Part shown: positions 49,158 to 64,000 of the stretch, piece after piece
Layout: the number at the start of each line of letters is the position of its first letter
Position numbering within the stretch: the stretch's first letter is position 1
From: Brachyhypopomus gauderio
Lineage: Eukaryota; Chordata; Actinopteri; Gymnotiformes; Hypopomidae
Length of the DNA: 64,000 nt
NCBI RefSeq assembly: GCF_052324685.1
Contig: NC_135219.1
Location: 21,499,258-21,563,257 of the forward strand
Direction of reading: 5' to 3'
Position numbers and translations under genes: made by a program
The notes under the pieces: model-generated
Told to the model about the DNA's origin: nothing
Seen by the model: only the letters and a program-made list of their open reading frames with translations
Database searches by the model: none

Positions 49158-50191
49158 ATTACTTATATATTATTAACTGAAGGTCAAAGCAGGGGTCACT
49201 CCAATCTATTTCAGATAAGACGTTACTATTTTAATAGCTTCTGTTGTAGCCTTTTACAGGAATTTCAATGTCATGTCAACACTTTAAAAGATCTGTTTTC
49301 ATTTCTGTAAAAATGTTTTAAATGGAAACGTTAATGCCTGTACCACATTAACATTTTGAGTATGCTCATTTGAGCTTCACACAGTAAGTTAACAGATGAA
49401 CATAAACGTTAAAGGAAAGAATGGGATTGTGATCACAAAATTAAGCCTTGAATAGCGCCTGCTCCATAAAGGTCTCTGCAGATCGGAGAGTGGGCGTGAC
49501 TAAAGGTTACTCCTATTGGTCCAAGATGCTGTCAATTACAGAAAGAGACGTAAAACGCTGTTGGTGTTTCGCCGTGGTGGCTAATACTGTCAATGGGAAC
49601 CCGCTTGGAGGCTTATTAGTAACATGTTAACTAAATCAGTTAAGCGGGAATGGCGATTTTCAGAATTAAATATGTCCTTGTAAGAGCTTTGGCCAGCGGT
49701 CGGGATACTCCCAACACGCCCAACTATCCTTTCAACAAGCTTCAGTCAAACCTGCTCCTTGGGTAGATAGGGTCGTGTATCCTATCACAAGAAAAATGGG
49801 ACAACACTGAAACCAAACTCTAAAAGATGGCAGAGGTTACAGTAGTTCTACTGAAAGAAACAAAAAAAAGAAAGATCTATAAATAAACATATTCTGCTCG
49901 TTTTGCAAGATAATATGCGCTCTCGCTTTTCATGGTCATAAACTATAAACGGGCTTGACTAAAATGTCCGTCAAATGACACAACAGTGGCAGTCGGACTA
50001 ACAAACTGTTAGTCCTGCTAGTATGTTAGATTTAATACTTGGGTTAAGTTGCACAACTTCATTGTCTACAGCTCTACTCCACCCGGTAGTTAAAACACTT
50101 GGGGAGTGTCCTGTGTGCCCGGTTGTCAGCTCGACTCGAAGTCTAACAACATCTGAAGAGCATTTCTCGACCGTTTTCCATTAAAAAAACG
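49158..50191. other. glo1 upstream region
   Basis: No repeat or gene is recognised. The stretch 49480-50190 has scattered CpGs and an inverted CCAAT-type TATTGG at 49515, compatible with a TATA-less promoter. The transcription start cannot be placed. Confidence 0.4.
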
Positions 50192-51486
50192 ATGTATCAA
50201 GGGCTCACTGACGAAGACATCAATACGGCTTGCAAGAATGGAAATCCAATAACTAAAGTATGTTTTCCAAGAGTTGTCTTGAAACGATCGTTTATAGGCT
50301 AAAAAATAATCTCAGATTACATACATGATTATTTTGTTTGTATGATGTAAACTGGAATTACTATATAACAGTATATTTAAGTTATATGTATCTGTTTATC
50401 TAGGATTATATGATGCAGCAGACCATGATGAGAGTGAAAGACCCTGTAAAATCACTCAACTTTTACACAGGTGTTTTGGGTCTCACGTGAGTTCCTGTAT
50501 TTACTGCATAATCTACATATTTCCAATGACTGTACCTGTTTGTTGCATACAACTCACAAGCAGTGTTTCTGTCTGAATGATTACAGACTGCTGCAAAAAA
50601 TGGATTTCCCAACCATGCACTTCACGCTGTATTACCTGGGCTATGAGGATAAGAAAGACATCCCTCAAGACATAAAGGAAAAGACGACTTGGTTGTTTTC
50701 CAGACGAGCCACCATTGAACTCACTCAGTATGTTATCTGCATGTTGATTCACTAAATGCTCATGTTTTAAATTCTTGCATAACAGACTCCGAGATTAGCA
50801 GAGATTAGTAGACTATCATTAAGTTGAGGGTACCTTTTCCTCATACTCTCAAACAGTAACTGGGGCTCAGAAGCTGATGAAAGCTACTCATATCATAATG
50901 GTAACTCAGATCCCACAGGCTTTGGTAAGTGTACTACATTTTCTTTGGGAGTATTTCATACTCTTATATATAAAATATAGGTTCAAAGTACTTCCAGCTA
51001 ACAGTGGCTCGTGTATCATTATATGGATCCACTTGCTTGTGTCCTTATAATTTCTAGGTCATATAGGCATTGCTGTTCCTGATGTATGTGCCGCTTGCAA
51101 AGTCTTTGAAGAAATGGGAGTTACATTTGTGCAGAAACCAGATGAAGGCATGTCCTTATTTTACACTCTGAAATGGCACTGATTTCTTTTGCATTTCTTT
51201 TTTTAAGACTTTCAATTCTAATTCATCAGACAGATTCCCTCCAATTGCTCAGATGTTATCCACATGCAGGATTATTATTATGATCATCAGTTATAAGCAT
51301 TGTTCCAAACTTTGCGTTTATGAGTCTTTTTTGCTGTTCTCAACAATCAACTTTGTTTGCTTGTTTGTTTCTTATACAGGCTACATAAAAGGGCAGGCCT
51401 TTATAAAAGACCCAGATGGGTACTGGATTGAGATTTTCAGTCCCAGCAACATGGTATCTCTGTCCTCATACACTCAGAAAGTCTAG
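50192..51486 (+). CDS. glo1: Lactoylglutathione lyase (glyoxalase I)
   Basis: Coding exons: 50192-50257, 50404-50486, 50587-50727, 50857-50924, 51058-51147 and 51380-51486. They join in frame into 184 residues, the same length as the human enzyme. Glyoxalase I converts the hemithioacetal of methylglyoxal and glutathione to S-lactoylglutathione in the cytosol. Zn ligands are predictable from ungapped alignment: Gln28, Glu94, His121 and Glu167 (human 34, 100, 127, 173). Visible hallmarks are [35 protein letters not shown] and [10 protein letters not shown]. Relative to human, the N-terminus is six residues shorter and the C-terminus six longer. Five introns are short. Intron 5 has a GC donor (51148), required by the reading frame. 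AATAAA at 51917-51922 is a likely polyadenylation signal. It lies head-to-tail with btbd9. Identification is firm. Confidence 0.96.
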
Positions 51487-51916
51487 ACTGTTTGGAGAGA
51501 AATATTACACTGTATCTCTAGAATCTCATTAGTGGTGCACTTGAATATTTATTTAGTCATGCTTAACTCTGAAGTACTGACTGAATGATCTTACAATACA
51601 ATACTTAACATTACCTCTCATATTTTTATCTATTAAAGAGTCTTAAGAAGCTGCTAATTTGTTACATGCATTCATGTGTTGCCAAATGTAGATTTACATA
51701 CTGTAATGTGCCGGTATGGATTTTGCCATGTGTGTTGTGCATAATTCATGTACAGTCTAGTGTGCATTATATTTGATACCATGCAAATCACTTCAGGTCA
51801 CACTTCAATATATTGGGTTAATGGGGTGTTCTAAACCTTGTTAATATTATAATGATGGTGTTTAAAAGTATGGTTCCAACATTGTTTATTATAACTGTGA
51901 TGTGTACTGAAAACTA

Positions 51917-51922
51917 AATAAA
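51917..51922 (+). promoter_or_regulatory. glo1 polyadenylation signal
   Basis: Canonical AATAAA ~430 bp after the stop codon, before the next gene. Confidence 0.55.
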
Positions 51923-52277
51923 TATGTTACAACAATCAGTGCTTATCATAAATAGCTATATGTTGCTGCAAAGAAAAGCTTCATTCACCCTTTGTCACCA
52001 GACAAAAATACAATATCTGTTTTAAAATAGAATAAAATGACAACTGGATTCGATATTGTCGATTTTTTGTGTGTGAGCGTGTCCTGTAGAATTCTATTAC
52101 CTTGTGTTTGAAATGTATATTCATATGCAAGAAAATTCTTACCTTTTGAGGTAATAGTCTTGCCAGGTGCAAATAACATTACCGTGAAAACTTTCGTGGT
52201 TCTTTTTTCGGTAGTGCTTCTACGTTAGGCATTATGTATGATTTATTTATACATTAATTACAGACTTCATATAAAAA
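51923..52277. other. Intergenic, nothing recognised
   Basis: Unremarkable AT-rich sequence up to the MITE at 52286. Confidence 0.4.
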
Positions 52278-52285
52278 CATACAAC

Positions 52286-52483
52286 CAGGGGCGATTTTAG
52301 GATCTGGTCTTTAGGGGTGCCCAGCCCCCAGTGCTCACAGAGGCACAATACCAAAGTATTGCGCAGGTGCAGAGCAAGTTTTTTGCATAATATAATATTT
52401 AAAAAATGTGTTGAGCCAGGGGGTGCTAAGCAACTTCACGGTGGTGCTCTAGCACCACTAAAAATACCCTAGCCTCGCCCCTG
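52286..52483. mobile_element. hAT-type MITE (198 bp) with 8 bp target duplication
   Basis: It starts CAGGGGCGATTTTAGG and ends TAGCCTCGCCCCTG. The outer CAGGGGCGA is perfectly inverted. CATACAAC flanks both sides (52278-52285 and 52484-52491). It has no coding content and is a different family from the MITE at 43437. Confidence 0.92.
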
Positions 52484-52611
52484 CATACAACTATATGACG
52501 GTTTTGTAATTCATAAGCATCTCAAGGTTTAATTTGATCGAATTCTTGCTATACCTAATTGCACTGTAGCACGATTACAAGTTTAAGGGCTCCTGTTCAG
52601 GCACGCCTCCA

Positions 52612-52625
52612 ACACCAGGGGGCGC
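52612..52625 (+). promoter_or_regulatory. CTCF-type motif upstream of btbd9
   Basis: ACACCAGGGGGCGC matches CCASYAGRKGGCRS at 13 of 14 positions. It lies between the MITE and the putative first exon of btbd9. Confidence 0.5.
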
Positions 52626-52689
52626 TGTCCTACATGAAACACAGTGCAACTCAGCGAACGCAGAACAACATCCGGTTTATGACCCGTTT

Positions 52690-52881
52690 AACATCTGTGT
52701 TGTTTATCTCGTCACAGCTAGCTAGGATATAGCCAGAAGGAGATTTCCCTTCTGCCAAACAGTTATTTTGTTGGGGGGTTTGAGGCGTTTATAATTTAAC
52801 TGGTGGACGTTTTTTGTCAAGGCAAGTTTGACACCCGAGAGAAGGAAGTACTCGCCAACCGAGATAGGGTTGCATCTACTG
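52690..52881 (+). other. btbd9: Probable 5' non-coding exon of btbd9
   Basis: The sequence up to CATCTACTG is followed by the donor GTAGGT at 52882, and the next exon begins after TTCTTCAG at 53024. The transcription start is a guess. The exon has no ATG-initiated frame into btbd9. Confidence 0.4.
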
Positions 52882-53043
52882 GTAGGTTATATCAATTAGC
52901 TAGCTGGCTAGCTAACACGTTAATGTTTATTCTCGTCTAACTAAATACGAGCTACTGAGCATAAAATGGATTTCTTGACCATCACTGGCTATTTGTAATG
53001 ATTTTTAATTTAATCTTCTTCAGATGTGACCCCTCCACCGGTC

Positions 53044-56659
<3,616 letters not shown>

Positions 56660-58316
56660 GCGAACACTCCGTAGGAAAATGGAGCACAACCTGGCATAAC
56701 CTTGTGAGCTTTGTGTTGCCATGGATGTGTCAAATGCTGCTAATGTTTTTCACTCTAGTGCACATGCTGTGATGAGAGAGCTTGTCGAGAGCAGCTCACG
56801 TTCATCTCTAATAATTCTAAATTATAGGTGATCGTCCCCCCCCCCCAAGGAGCGAGAACTTTATGCTCAGTCGAATAGTACTTGGGTAATGCCTTGTGAC
56901 AAGTCTTACGGCATTTAAATGGTTATTTAGTCAGTATTGGGTGAGATGTTCTAGCCACCCCCCTCCCAAAAAATAAAAAGAAAAAATTCCTTAAGCATTT
57001 CTGTGTTGTAACATTGTCAGCAAAACTTTGATTAGGAAGTTATTGAATCCTTCAGCTTTTAAAATCTGTTCTTCTTCGTTGTGGTCTTATTTATTAGAGA
57101 ATACTGTTATTTAGATATTGTGTATGTGAATTCTTCTAAATTTCTATAACCCTTAAAATATTATATTTATTCAAATCGATTGTTGCATATATACACGTTG
57201 TGGGATTGTGGATGTTTCTACTAGTATTTCAGTATTTGCTTTATAATACTAAGATTGACTTTCTTCGAGATCCATTTGCACTTTGGGAAGTGAAGTGGGC
57301 TTAACTAGTGTTTAAATCTGAATTTAAATCTGGATTATATGGATTTCTCAACCGCTGGTTGGTGCTCGTAAAATTTCATTCAGTGGGTGAATGGCAAATG
57401 TATGGATCGTTTAGTAAAGAGTTAGCTGCCTCTCTGTGCATTTAAGGTTGAGTGTGCTGCAACATACTGAGAATAATAATATATGTGTATGCTCCGTGTT
57501 TCTCTAGACGGGTCTTCCAAGTTTGAACGTGTTGATTGATATTAAGCCGTTTCTTGCGCACAGTTCTGCTCCCTTCCCCTGTTCCTTCACTCCATCATGT
57601 CATTTGTATTTAAGACACATTCAATGTTTTGTAGGAGAGGATGCATGTTTATTTCCGAGAGGTCTGGAACTAATTCCTCGTTTTTCAATGTGCATGTGTA
57701 TCTCCATTTATGTTTCTCTCAATCTGAATAAATTTTTTTTTTCAGAATTGTATTGTCTCTCTTATGCGTTAATGTACATCTTGGATATAAATACTTTGTA
57801 ATGTGTTGCAAACGGACCGGCGCACTTTAAACAGGCTTCACGTCTCGTTATGGACACTAATGTGGAAGATGGTATTATCGCTTGTAGGGGAACTAAACGA
57901 AATTTGATTACCATTTTCCAAGTTGGAAGGGATTGTTTCTAATATCAATTAATTATATGAAGTTTCATAATACATTTTACAACATCAGCTAATTAACTGT
58001 ACATTTTGTACATATTTTTAATATAATATGTACTTTATAATTACTTATAACCCCCCCTTTCCGTGGAGCACTATGCGCCTTCCAGCTGGACGCTTTGATT
58101 TCGGTACCACCGATTCCCGGTCGGTGGTGAATGACAAAATTAGGCACATTGCGCGTTAAGCTGTCTGCATCCGAAAACAATTTTGAACAGCTAAGGTACA
58201 TAAGAAGTCACATTTATGGAAAATATTTTTTTGTTTTATCGGTAGCTAACCTTTTCCTAACAGCAGGCCCCCACACCGTCCCTGCTCTTACGTACTAGTC
58301 TCAACACACTGGAGTC
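56660..58316. other. btbd9 3' UTR and zfand3 upstream region
   Basis: A long AT-rich 3' UTR is likely, with AATAAA at 57727-57732. From about 58050 the sequence becomes more GC- and CpG-rich (CCGATTCCCGGTCGGTGG), consistent with the zfand3 promoter. I see no other gene or repeat. Confidence 0.5.
57727..57732 (+). promoter_or_regulatory. Likely btbd9 polyadenylation signal
   Basis: AATAAA followed by a T-rich stretch, ~1.07 kb after the stop codon. Confidence 0.45.
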
Positions 58317-59946
58317 ATGGAAGATACCGGCAGTGAGCGCAGAAAACCACCCAGTTTACCGCCGCGGTGCCCGTGTGGGTTCTGGGGGTAAGTCCTTCAT
58401 TATTCCCCTCATATTAATGAGCAAAGTTAGAGGTTTCAGTCTCAAAGGGGGAGAAATTTAATTAACCTCCATTGTTATGCTGGCCAGGTGGGGGTTGGGG
58501 AAGATGACTGGTTGGCTTTGGAAGTGACACATTGCAGGTTATGTTGCTTTTGGAAAAGTGAAACAGTTGTGAATAATTTTGACCACCACAGGTGTGACAT
58601 GAGTTGGGTTAAAAGAACGAGTGTTGTGGTCGAGAAAAGAGTGAGGTCTCCTGAGAATGGCTTGAAATGTCATTGTGTATTAATAGTATCTGGCCATTGT
58701 GGTTAAGATGGTTAGTTATGATGTTTATCCTCAATCAACATTTTTGTAGTCAGCTGTTTCAAGAACAGTCAGTTGGACTGACATTAAAATGGTTTTATCT
58801 GTCCCTTGGCCTGTTATACAAGGTCGTTTAGTTAGGAGTTAACTTGCATATCTTATCTACTGATGCCAGGTGTGTGTGATGGACAAAATGTTTTGCTAAA
58901 AGTAAACTGTTTTTTTCTCGTTTGGATATTTATATGATTAGTTCAATTTTGTTAATGTTGTTTGCTCATAGTAGTCTTGAATCAAAGCGACACAAGACTA
59001 TGAGCACAAACCATGAAGGTAGAAAGTACTGCTTGTCGTGGAGTGACAGGCGAGTGTCCACAGTTGGTTTCCAGTCTGGTGGTCTTGGATTCTCGGGTGT
59101 TGGGTTAGTATAGTGCAAGAACATTGTGTCATGCCTTTCCAGCCCTAAGGATTAGGCTTTATACAAATGCAGAATAAAAACATACAAATATGTTGATCAG
59201 AAATTATTACTCTTTAAAAATCAAACATGACCCTTGACTTTGAGGGTAAATTTGACAAAACGTGGGCTAAATGTTCAAACATGTTTAAAAATGACTGATA
59301 ATCTGTCAACAATCAGTGATTGTTCCAGAAATTCACCATCAAAAAGATTCAAATGAACATTATATTTGCTTGTATTTTCAGCTTAAACAAGAAATTACCT
59401 AGATAAAGCAGGAAATGTATTGAAGAAAATTGTCACTTTTCAAATACAAACTGAAAAGGTTTTTATTGACTAAACCTAACTGCACTCTTATCAATGGTTC
59501 AAGTGTTTGACATGTCTTCACATGTGAAAGCACAATGCCTACTCGGAAGTTATATGACTATGGACAATCAGCCTTTCTCTGTTCAGAGTACTTATTGTTT
59601 AATGATCAAGTTAGTTAAACTGTTCATATATTTCAGTAATGTGAATATTTCAAGACTGTCCGTAATCTGTATCAGTTTTTTTATATCAGGCCATTACTGC
59701 TAAGGAATTAGTCACAAGATCAGTTTACAAGTGTTCAGTTTATGAATGAGTGATCTAAGCCTATATGCTCTTTATTTTGTCAATAATACTGTATGCCATG
59801 CTTTACCACTTACATCATTTCCTTCCTGTGTTTTGAGAAATATTTTTTTCTAAACTCATAATTCACCCCAGAGATTTTATCAGTTCAGTATTGAATATGT
59901 GTGGGATAAATGACTTCTGAGCTCTCCTATTCTCATTTGTCTGCTC

Positions 59947-59987
<41 letters not shown>

Positions 59988-62755
59988 GAGGGAGGGAGAT
60001 GCTTTTTAATGTACATTTAAAACTTGGTAGTGACTTTTTTTTAACAGAATTCGGGCCAGACCTACTCAGGTTTCTAGGCTAAATGTTTAATATGTCGAGA
60101 GGCATTGTCACCAACTTCATGAAGCCTAGTAGCCTGATTTGTGTTCACAAGTGCAGTGGTGAATATGTGCTCACTAGTACATTTTCCACTTGCCCCAGCA
60201 GTATTTTTGGGACTCCTTTTAGCACAGCTAGTATGTTGCAGGCTTCTGTCATGTGTACCAAGGGTTTGTTTGCGATATTTGTTTGTGAAGACAGCACCCA
60301 TTTGATCTGTGTTCTCTGGAATGCAGTGGCCTATAGGGATAAGCATGAGTGACCTGGCTGCTTTCAATGTTTCCAGCACAGTGAAGTTCTATTTTTCTAC
60401 CTGCATCAAATAATAACGCTGCATTGACAAATTAGTACTGGCTCGAAAAAGGTAACTGACAGACCAGGCCTGCAGATGATGATATCCTGGCTCTTGTTAG
60501 GCACTGGAGCTGTCGCTTGTCATTTTAAATTGCACAAAGTGACAAATTGCAAGACCGCTTTCGCACTCATTCAAGTTGTGTAGCGTGCTATGTGAGAACT
60601 GCAAAGTTAAGCTCATTTTGGCAGCCAGCCAGTGTACAGACCAGCAGAATAGTAACAGGTGCCCAGCAAGAGGGTAAACACACACACTGGTCAACAAGGG
60701 TCTGTAGCCTTGTGCGTTTGTTTCCATTGGTAAAGAAGAATTGTTGATTGGACTAGTGGATGATTATCGGGTTTACTGGGTGACTTTCCCACTCATTGCT
60801 GTTTTAGGGCAAATACTTATGGACATGCATTTCAAACTGCTCTGGCACTCGCAAAATAGACAGGACTGCCCATTGTTTCAATGTAATTTTACATTGTGGT
60901 ATTAAATATGATGATCTGTGTTCAGTTAGTGTAAAGAGCTAATGGGCTTAAAGTGAAGAAATCGGCTCTGGCTCTTAGAAATTGGAGTGATATAACAGTT
61001 GTTACATGTCATTGTCATGATTCGTTATGTCAAGACGTTTAGACTTTCTGGAGAATGTGCTATCAAAGCAGTAGTATAATTTAAAAAAAGCAATAAAATG
61101 GCACTCGAATAAAAAACATGAATAGGATGGTGGAATAATGCACAATTGAATGCAGTTTTAAGATAACTGTTTACTGTTTCCTGTTTACAGGATTTCTGTA
61201 AGTGATCAGAATACATGAAAATATGAAATGTTTAGTATATACACAGAAACCTTTAGTATATACACAAAAGCAAATATTCATTATCGGTATTGCAATGAAT
61301 CTACCTCTTGGACCGGCACAAGTCATGATAGGCACTTAGGACTGTTAATTGTGGCCCATTTCTCTATATGGATTAATATAATACTTATGGCCCATTTCTA
61401 ATTATTATTATTGTGGATCAGTATATGTTAATTTTGGATCATTTACACATTTGAGTCAAATATCATTTTTGTTTGGTTTTTTTAGTTTTTGTTTTCTTCC
61501 CATTCTTTCTTTACTGGGATAATTGAGTATGCAGGAACTGGGTATTTTACACCTTGTGCCATGAGCACAATATAAAAAGCTAGTTTAGAAATGGTGTCTC
61601 ACTGATTGAGCCAGTCTGATTTGGTTTCTTGTCTTTGTGTAGATCTACCAAAACGCTGAACCTGTGTTCCAAATGCTTTGCTGGTAAGTTTCATACTTTT
61701 GAAGGCTGTTAAAACCATGTAAGAGAGATATTTGATCATAATGATGGAACATAAGGTGTACATGAGGGTGTCGTCTCACAGTGAATGTCTAATCTCCAGA
61801 TGGTAGACTAGCAGCCTGAGAGGCTTTTATGGCTATGTTCACACAGCAGGTAAATGTGGTCCAAATCTGATCTTTTTCTCCATATGTGAAACAGATTTAT
61901 CATTTGGATGGCAGTGTGATTGGTGAAAACCACACTGTGAATAACATTTGCAAATTCTGATTTGGGCCACTTTCAACTGTAGTACTGAAATCTGATTTGT
62001 ATCCAATATGCAGCAATCCAACCCAGTATGAGACTTGTACAACCAACTCGTCAATCATCATAATTTTGCTCTGTCTTGGAAATTTCAGTTTCAGGGTAGT
62101 GAGGTAAAATACCTTGTGAGAATTGAAGTGATTGCCATGTCTCCACAGAGACTCATCATCATAAACTATTTCACACCCTCGCTCTGATGATAATTTGTTT
62201 CTGAATGTGCAGCTGGTCTCCACTGCAGATTAGCGTAAGTGTTAACTTGAGGCTACTAGCTGTTACTGTTGACTCCGTTTTGACTGATTAACTATTGATG
62301 GACATTTCAGCATTGTTCTGTTGTTCACGTTGTTTAGTTCAGGAGCCTGATCTATCAGACTCTGTCGGATATTGTGAACAGCCTAACTAAATAGAAAGAC
62401 AGGATTTAGCCTAAGACAGGATTTAGCCTAGTCAGAAAATCTGGGCCACTTTTATCTCTGGTGTGAACATAGCCTGTGTCTTAGAGGGACAGAACATTGC
62501 AAAGTTTAGAGTTGTCCTTGCTCTAAAACATTTTTGTGCAGATGATCAAAACCTGATTAAAGATTCAACTTACAGACATCCAGGAGAAACAGGCGGACAT
62601 CGACTGCTCCTCAAAGCCCAATCCAGCATCTGGAAATATCCAGTCTTCTGTACTTAGTAGTGATGAGAGTAGCAGCAACACAAGTCAGGCGTTACTGGCA
62701 TTAGCCACACTCCCAGAGACGTCCACCACTGAGACAGACCTCAGCTCACAGGAAG
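58317..62755 (+). CDS. zfand3: AN1-type zinc finger protein 3, 5' part (continues beyond the window)
   Basis: Three coding exons are seen: 58317-58387, 61643-61683 and 62576-62755. They join in frame into 97 codons plus one base, then a good donor (GTAAAG). The product starts MEDTGSERRKPPSLPPRCPC and contains an A20-type zinc finger with Cys18, Cys20, Cys32 and Cys35 (CPCGFWG, NLCSKCFAD), followed by a Ser/Thr-rich linker (SSVLSSDESSSNTSQALLAL). The C-terminal AN1 finger must lie to the right of the window. In mammals ZFAND3 (TEX27) is a nuclear zinc-finger protein reported to bind DNA in pancreatic beta cells and to lie in a type 2 diabetes locus. Intron 1 is 3.3 kb and has a GT tract at 59951-59984. 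Identification is firm from the N-terminus and from the neighbourhood with btbd9. Confidence 0.93.
58388..61642 (+). other. zfand3 intron 1
   Basis: GT-AG intron of ~3.3 kb, GTAAGT to TGTGTAG. It is AT-rich with one (GT)n tract (59951-59984) and a short GAGG tract. I see no nested gene or recognisable transposon. Confidence 0.75.
61684..62575 (+). other. zfand3 intron 2
   Basis: GT-AG intron, GTAAGT to TTACAG. A short direct repeat, AAGACAGGATTTAGCCTA, occurs twice near 62396-62432. Nothing else is recognised. Confidence 0.75.
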
Positions 62756-64000
62756 GTAAAGTCTGCCTCCACCTACTGGACACTTTATGATTAGGGGTGG
62801 GAAATATGAACTGTCCTAAAATTCAATAAGGGCATGGTTGACCTCTTTGCAGTTATTACATTTACTGAATGCTACTTGTTATCAATCAATTTACTGAATG
62901 CTACTGTTATCAGAAATTCAGTCTGCATGATTAATTTTATAAAATAAAAAATGAAACCTCAATTCACTTTGCTTTATTAAAGCCATTTTTCTGATTGTAT
63001 GTAAAAGTTTTCTGCATGTAAAAGTTTATGATCCTTAAATCATAAATTTAAATGTAGTAGCCTATAGGCCTATATTTGTCAAATGAATATAACATGCATG
63101 TGTGGCACATCATTAATTTGAGGGTAGGATTAGATTTCATTCATATTTAGGGGATGTATTAAATATGAAAAACCTTTTTAATTAGCAGTTTATACCATAG
63201 CATCGGAACTGTTGGCTAATGTAGAGTTTTAAAAGGCATTTACTGTGTGATCAAGGCTGTAAGACAACGTTCAGATATTCCCAGGTCATCTGTATTGCAT
63301 TTTCCTTTAACAGGAGCGCATGGTTGTCAGCTTTTAGCTTCAGGTTAGCTTATTCAAGTTAGCTTATTTGTTTTACAGTTATTGGTTAACCATTTCCTTT
63401 GTCAGTTAATTTTAGAGATTTTATTCTTGCATATTTGTACCTTAAGTGTGACTTCTCCAGCAAACAACCAAATCTGAGAGAGAATAAAATAAATGTTCAG
63501 GAGAGGAACAAACAAACTGTAGGCAAATACTCACAAATGTAATATATAGGCTCATTTGTGATTTTAAAATCAATTCCCACAGGACACAAGAAGTAGCATT
63601 TGGCCAGGGAATCGAAGCTGACTGTTACCAGTTTTACAGTTTTTAATTATATAGGTGTAAGAGTTTGTTTCTCTGTGTAGAAAGCGTCTCTTCTTGTGTT
63701 CAGTTTATGAGCGGAGGGTCATGGAGGAAAACCACTAAGAATTCTTCAATTGATAGTAACACCTTGCAGAGAAGTGTGTGGTCGTAGAGCGCGCTCGGAA
63801 CAAAGGGGAACAAACCACTCTCGGAGTAAGAGAAGTTTATTCACACAGGCAAGCTGTACCCAGATGTTCAACGATAAGAGGGCGCTCCTTTTATTTATAC
63901 AAACACAGACCAGTCCTGTGCACACAGGCACAGGGTGGGCTCAATAAGGCTAGGCTAACATAGGTGATATACTACCATACATGGAAATAAATGCATTCTT
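62756..64000 (+). other. zfand3 intron 3 (incomplete)
   Basis: It starts with donor GTAAAG. No following exon matching the AN1 half is visible before the window ends. TGTGTAG near 63680 looks like an acceptor, but the frame after it lacks family features and stops within ~35 codons. Confidence 0.6.

Noticed and set aside
63680..63787. Possible zfand3 exon 4 after TGTGTAG
   Set aside because: The frame after the acceptor shows no resemblance to the ZFAND3 linker or AN1 finger and stops after ~35 codons.

Overview
The window looks like teleost nuclear DNA, and probably otophysan. It has compact multi-exon vertebrate genes with GT-AG introns, several hAT-type and other DNA-transposon relics, an L2-like LINE fragment, and fish-type dispersed repeats with long (TA)n and (GT)n tracts. 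I see no bacterial, phage, rRNA, tRNA or CRISPR content. The species cannot be fixed from the sequence alone.

Layout. Positions 1-24743 are one continuous pyrimidine-rich satellite made of 12-16 bp subunits, arranged in nested higher-order repeats with periods of 386, 909, 1425, 2127 and 4578 bp. A ~300 bp foreign cassette (poly-T, then a unique segment, then a TATATACA-type microsatellite) occurs seven times. The last, most diverged copy forms the right edge of the array. Positions 25010-31200 are a transposon graveyard: a hAT BED-finger relic, a CpG-rich inverted-repeat element, a 2.09 kb element with ~0.6 kb inverted ends and a 6 bp target duplication, a 40 bp minisatellite, an LTR-like segment, and an inverted copy of the 3' end of the neighbouring gene ankrd9.

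Genes, all on the + strand: ankrd9 (31459-32343, one coding exon), pcare (39778-42666, one large coding exon), glo1 (50192-51486, six exons, 184 aa), btbd9 (53044-56659, ten coding exons, 614 aa) and the 5' part of zfand3 (58317 to beyond the window, three exons seen). glo1-btbd9-zfand3 is the same neighbourhood as on human chromosome 6p21.2. The genes are functionally unrelated: a cullin substrate receptor, a photoreceptor cilium actin regulator, methylglyoxal detoxification, a BTB/Cul3-type adaptor, and an A20/AN1 zinc-finger protein.

Between genes lie two hAT-type MITEs with perfect 8 bp target duplications, an antisense L2 endonuclease fragment, a ~3 kb dispersed fish repeat containing a 10 bp tandem array, and three strong CTCF-type motifs. 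Gene calls rest on my recognition of the protein families and on exon junctions read by eye. Repeat-family names are tentative unless a target-site duplication is stated.
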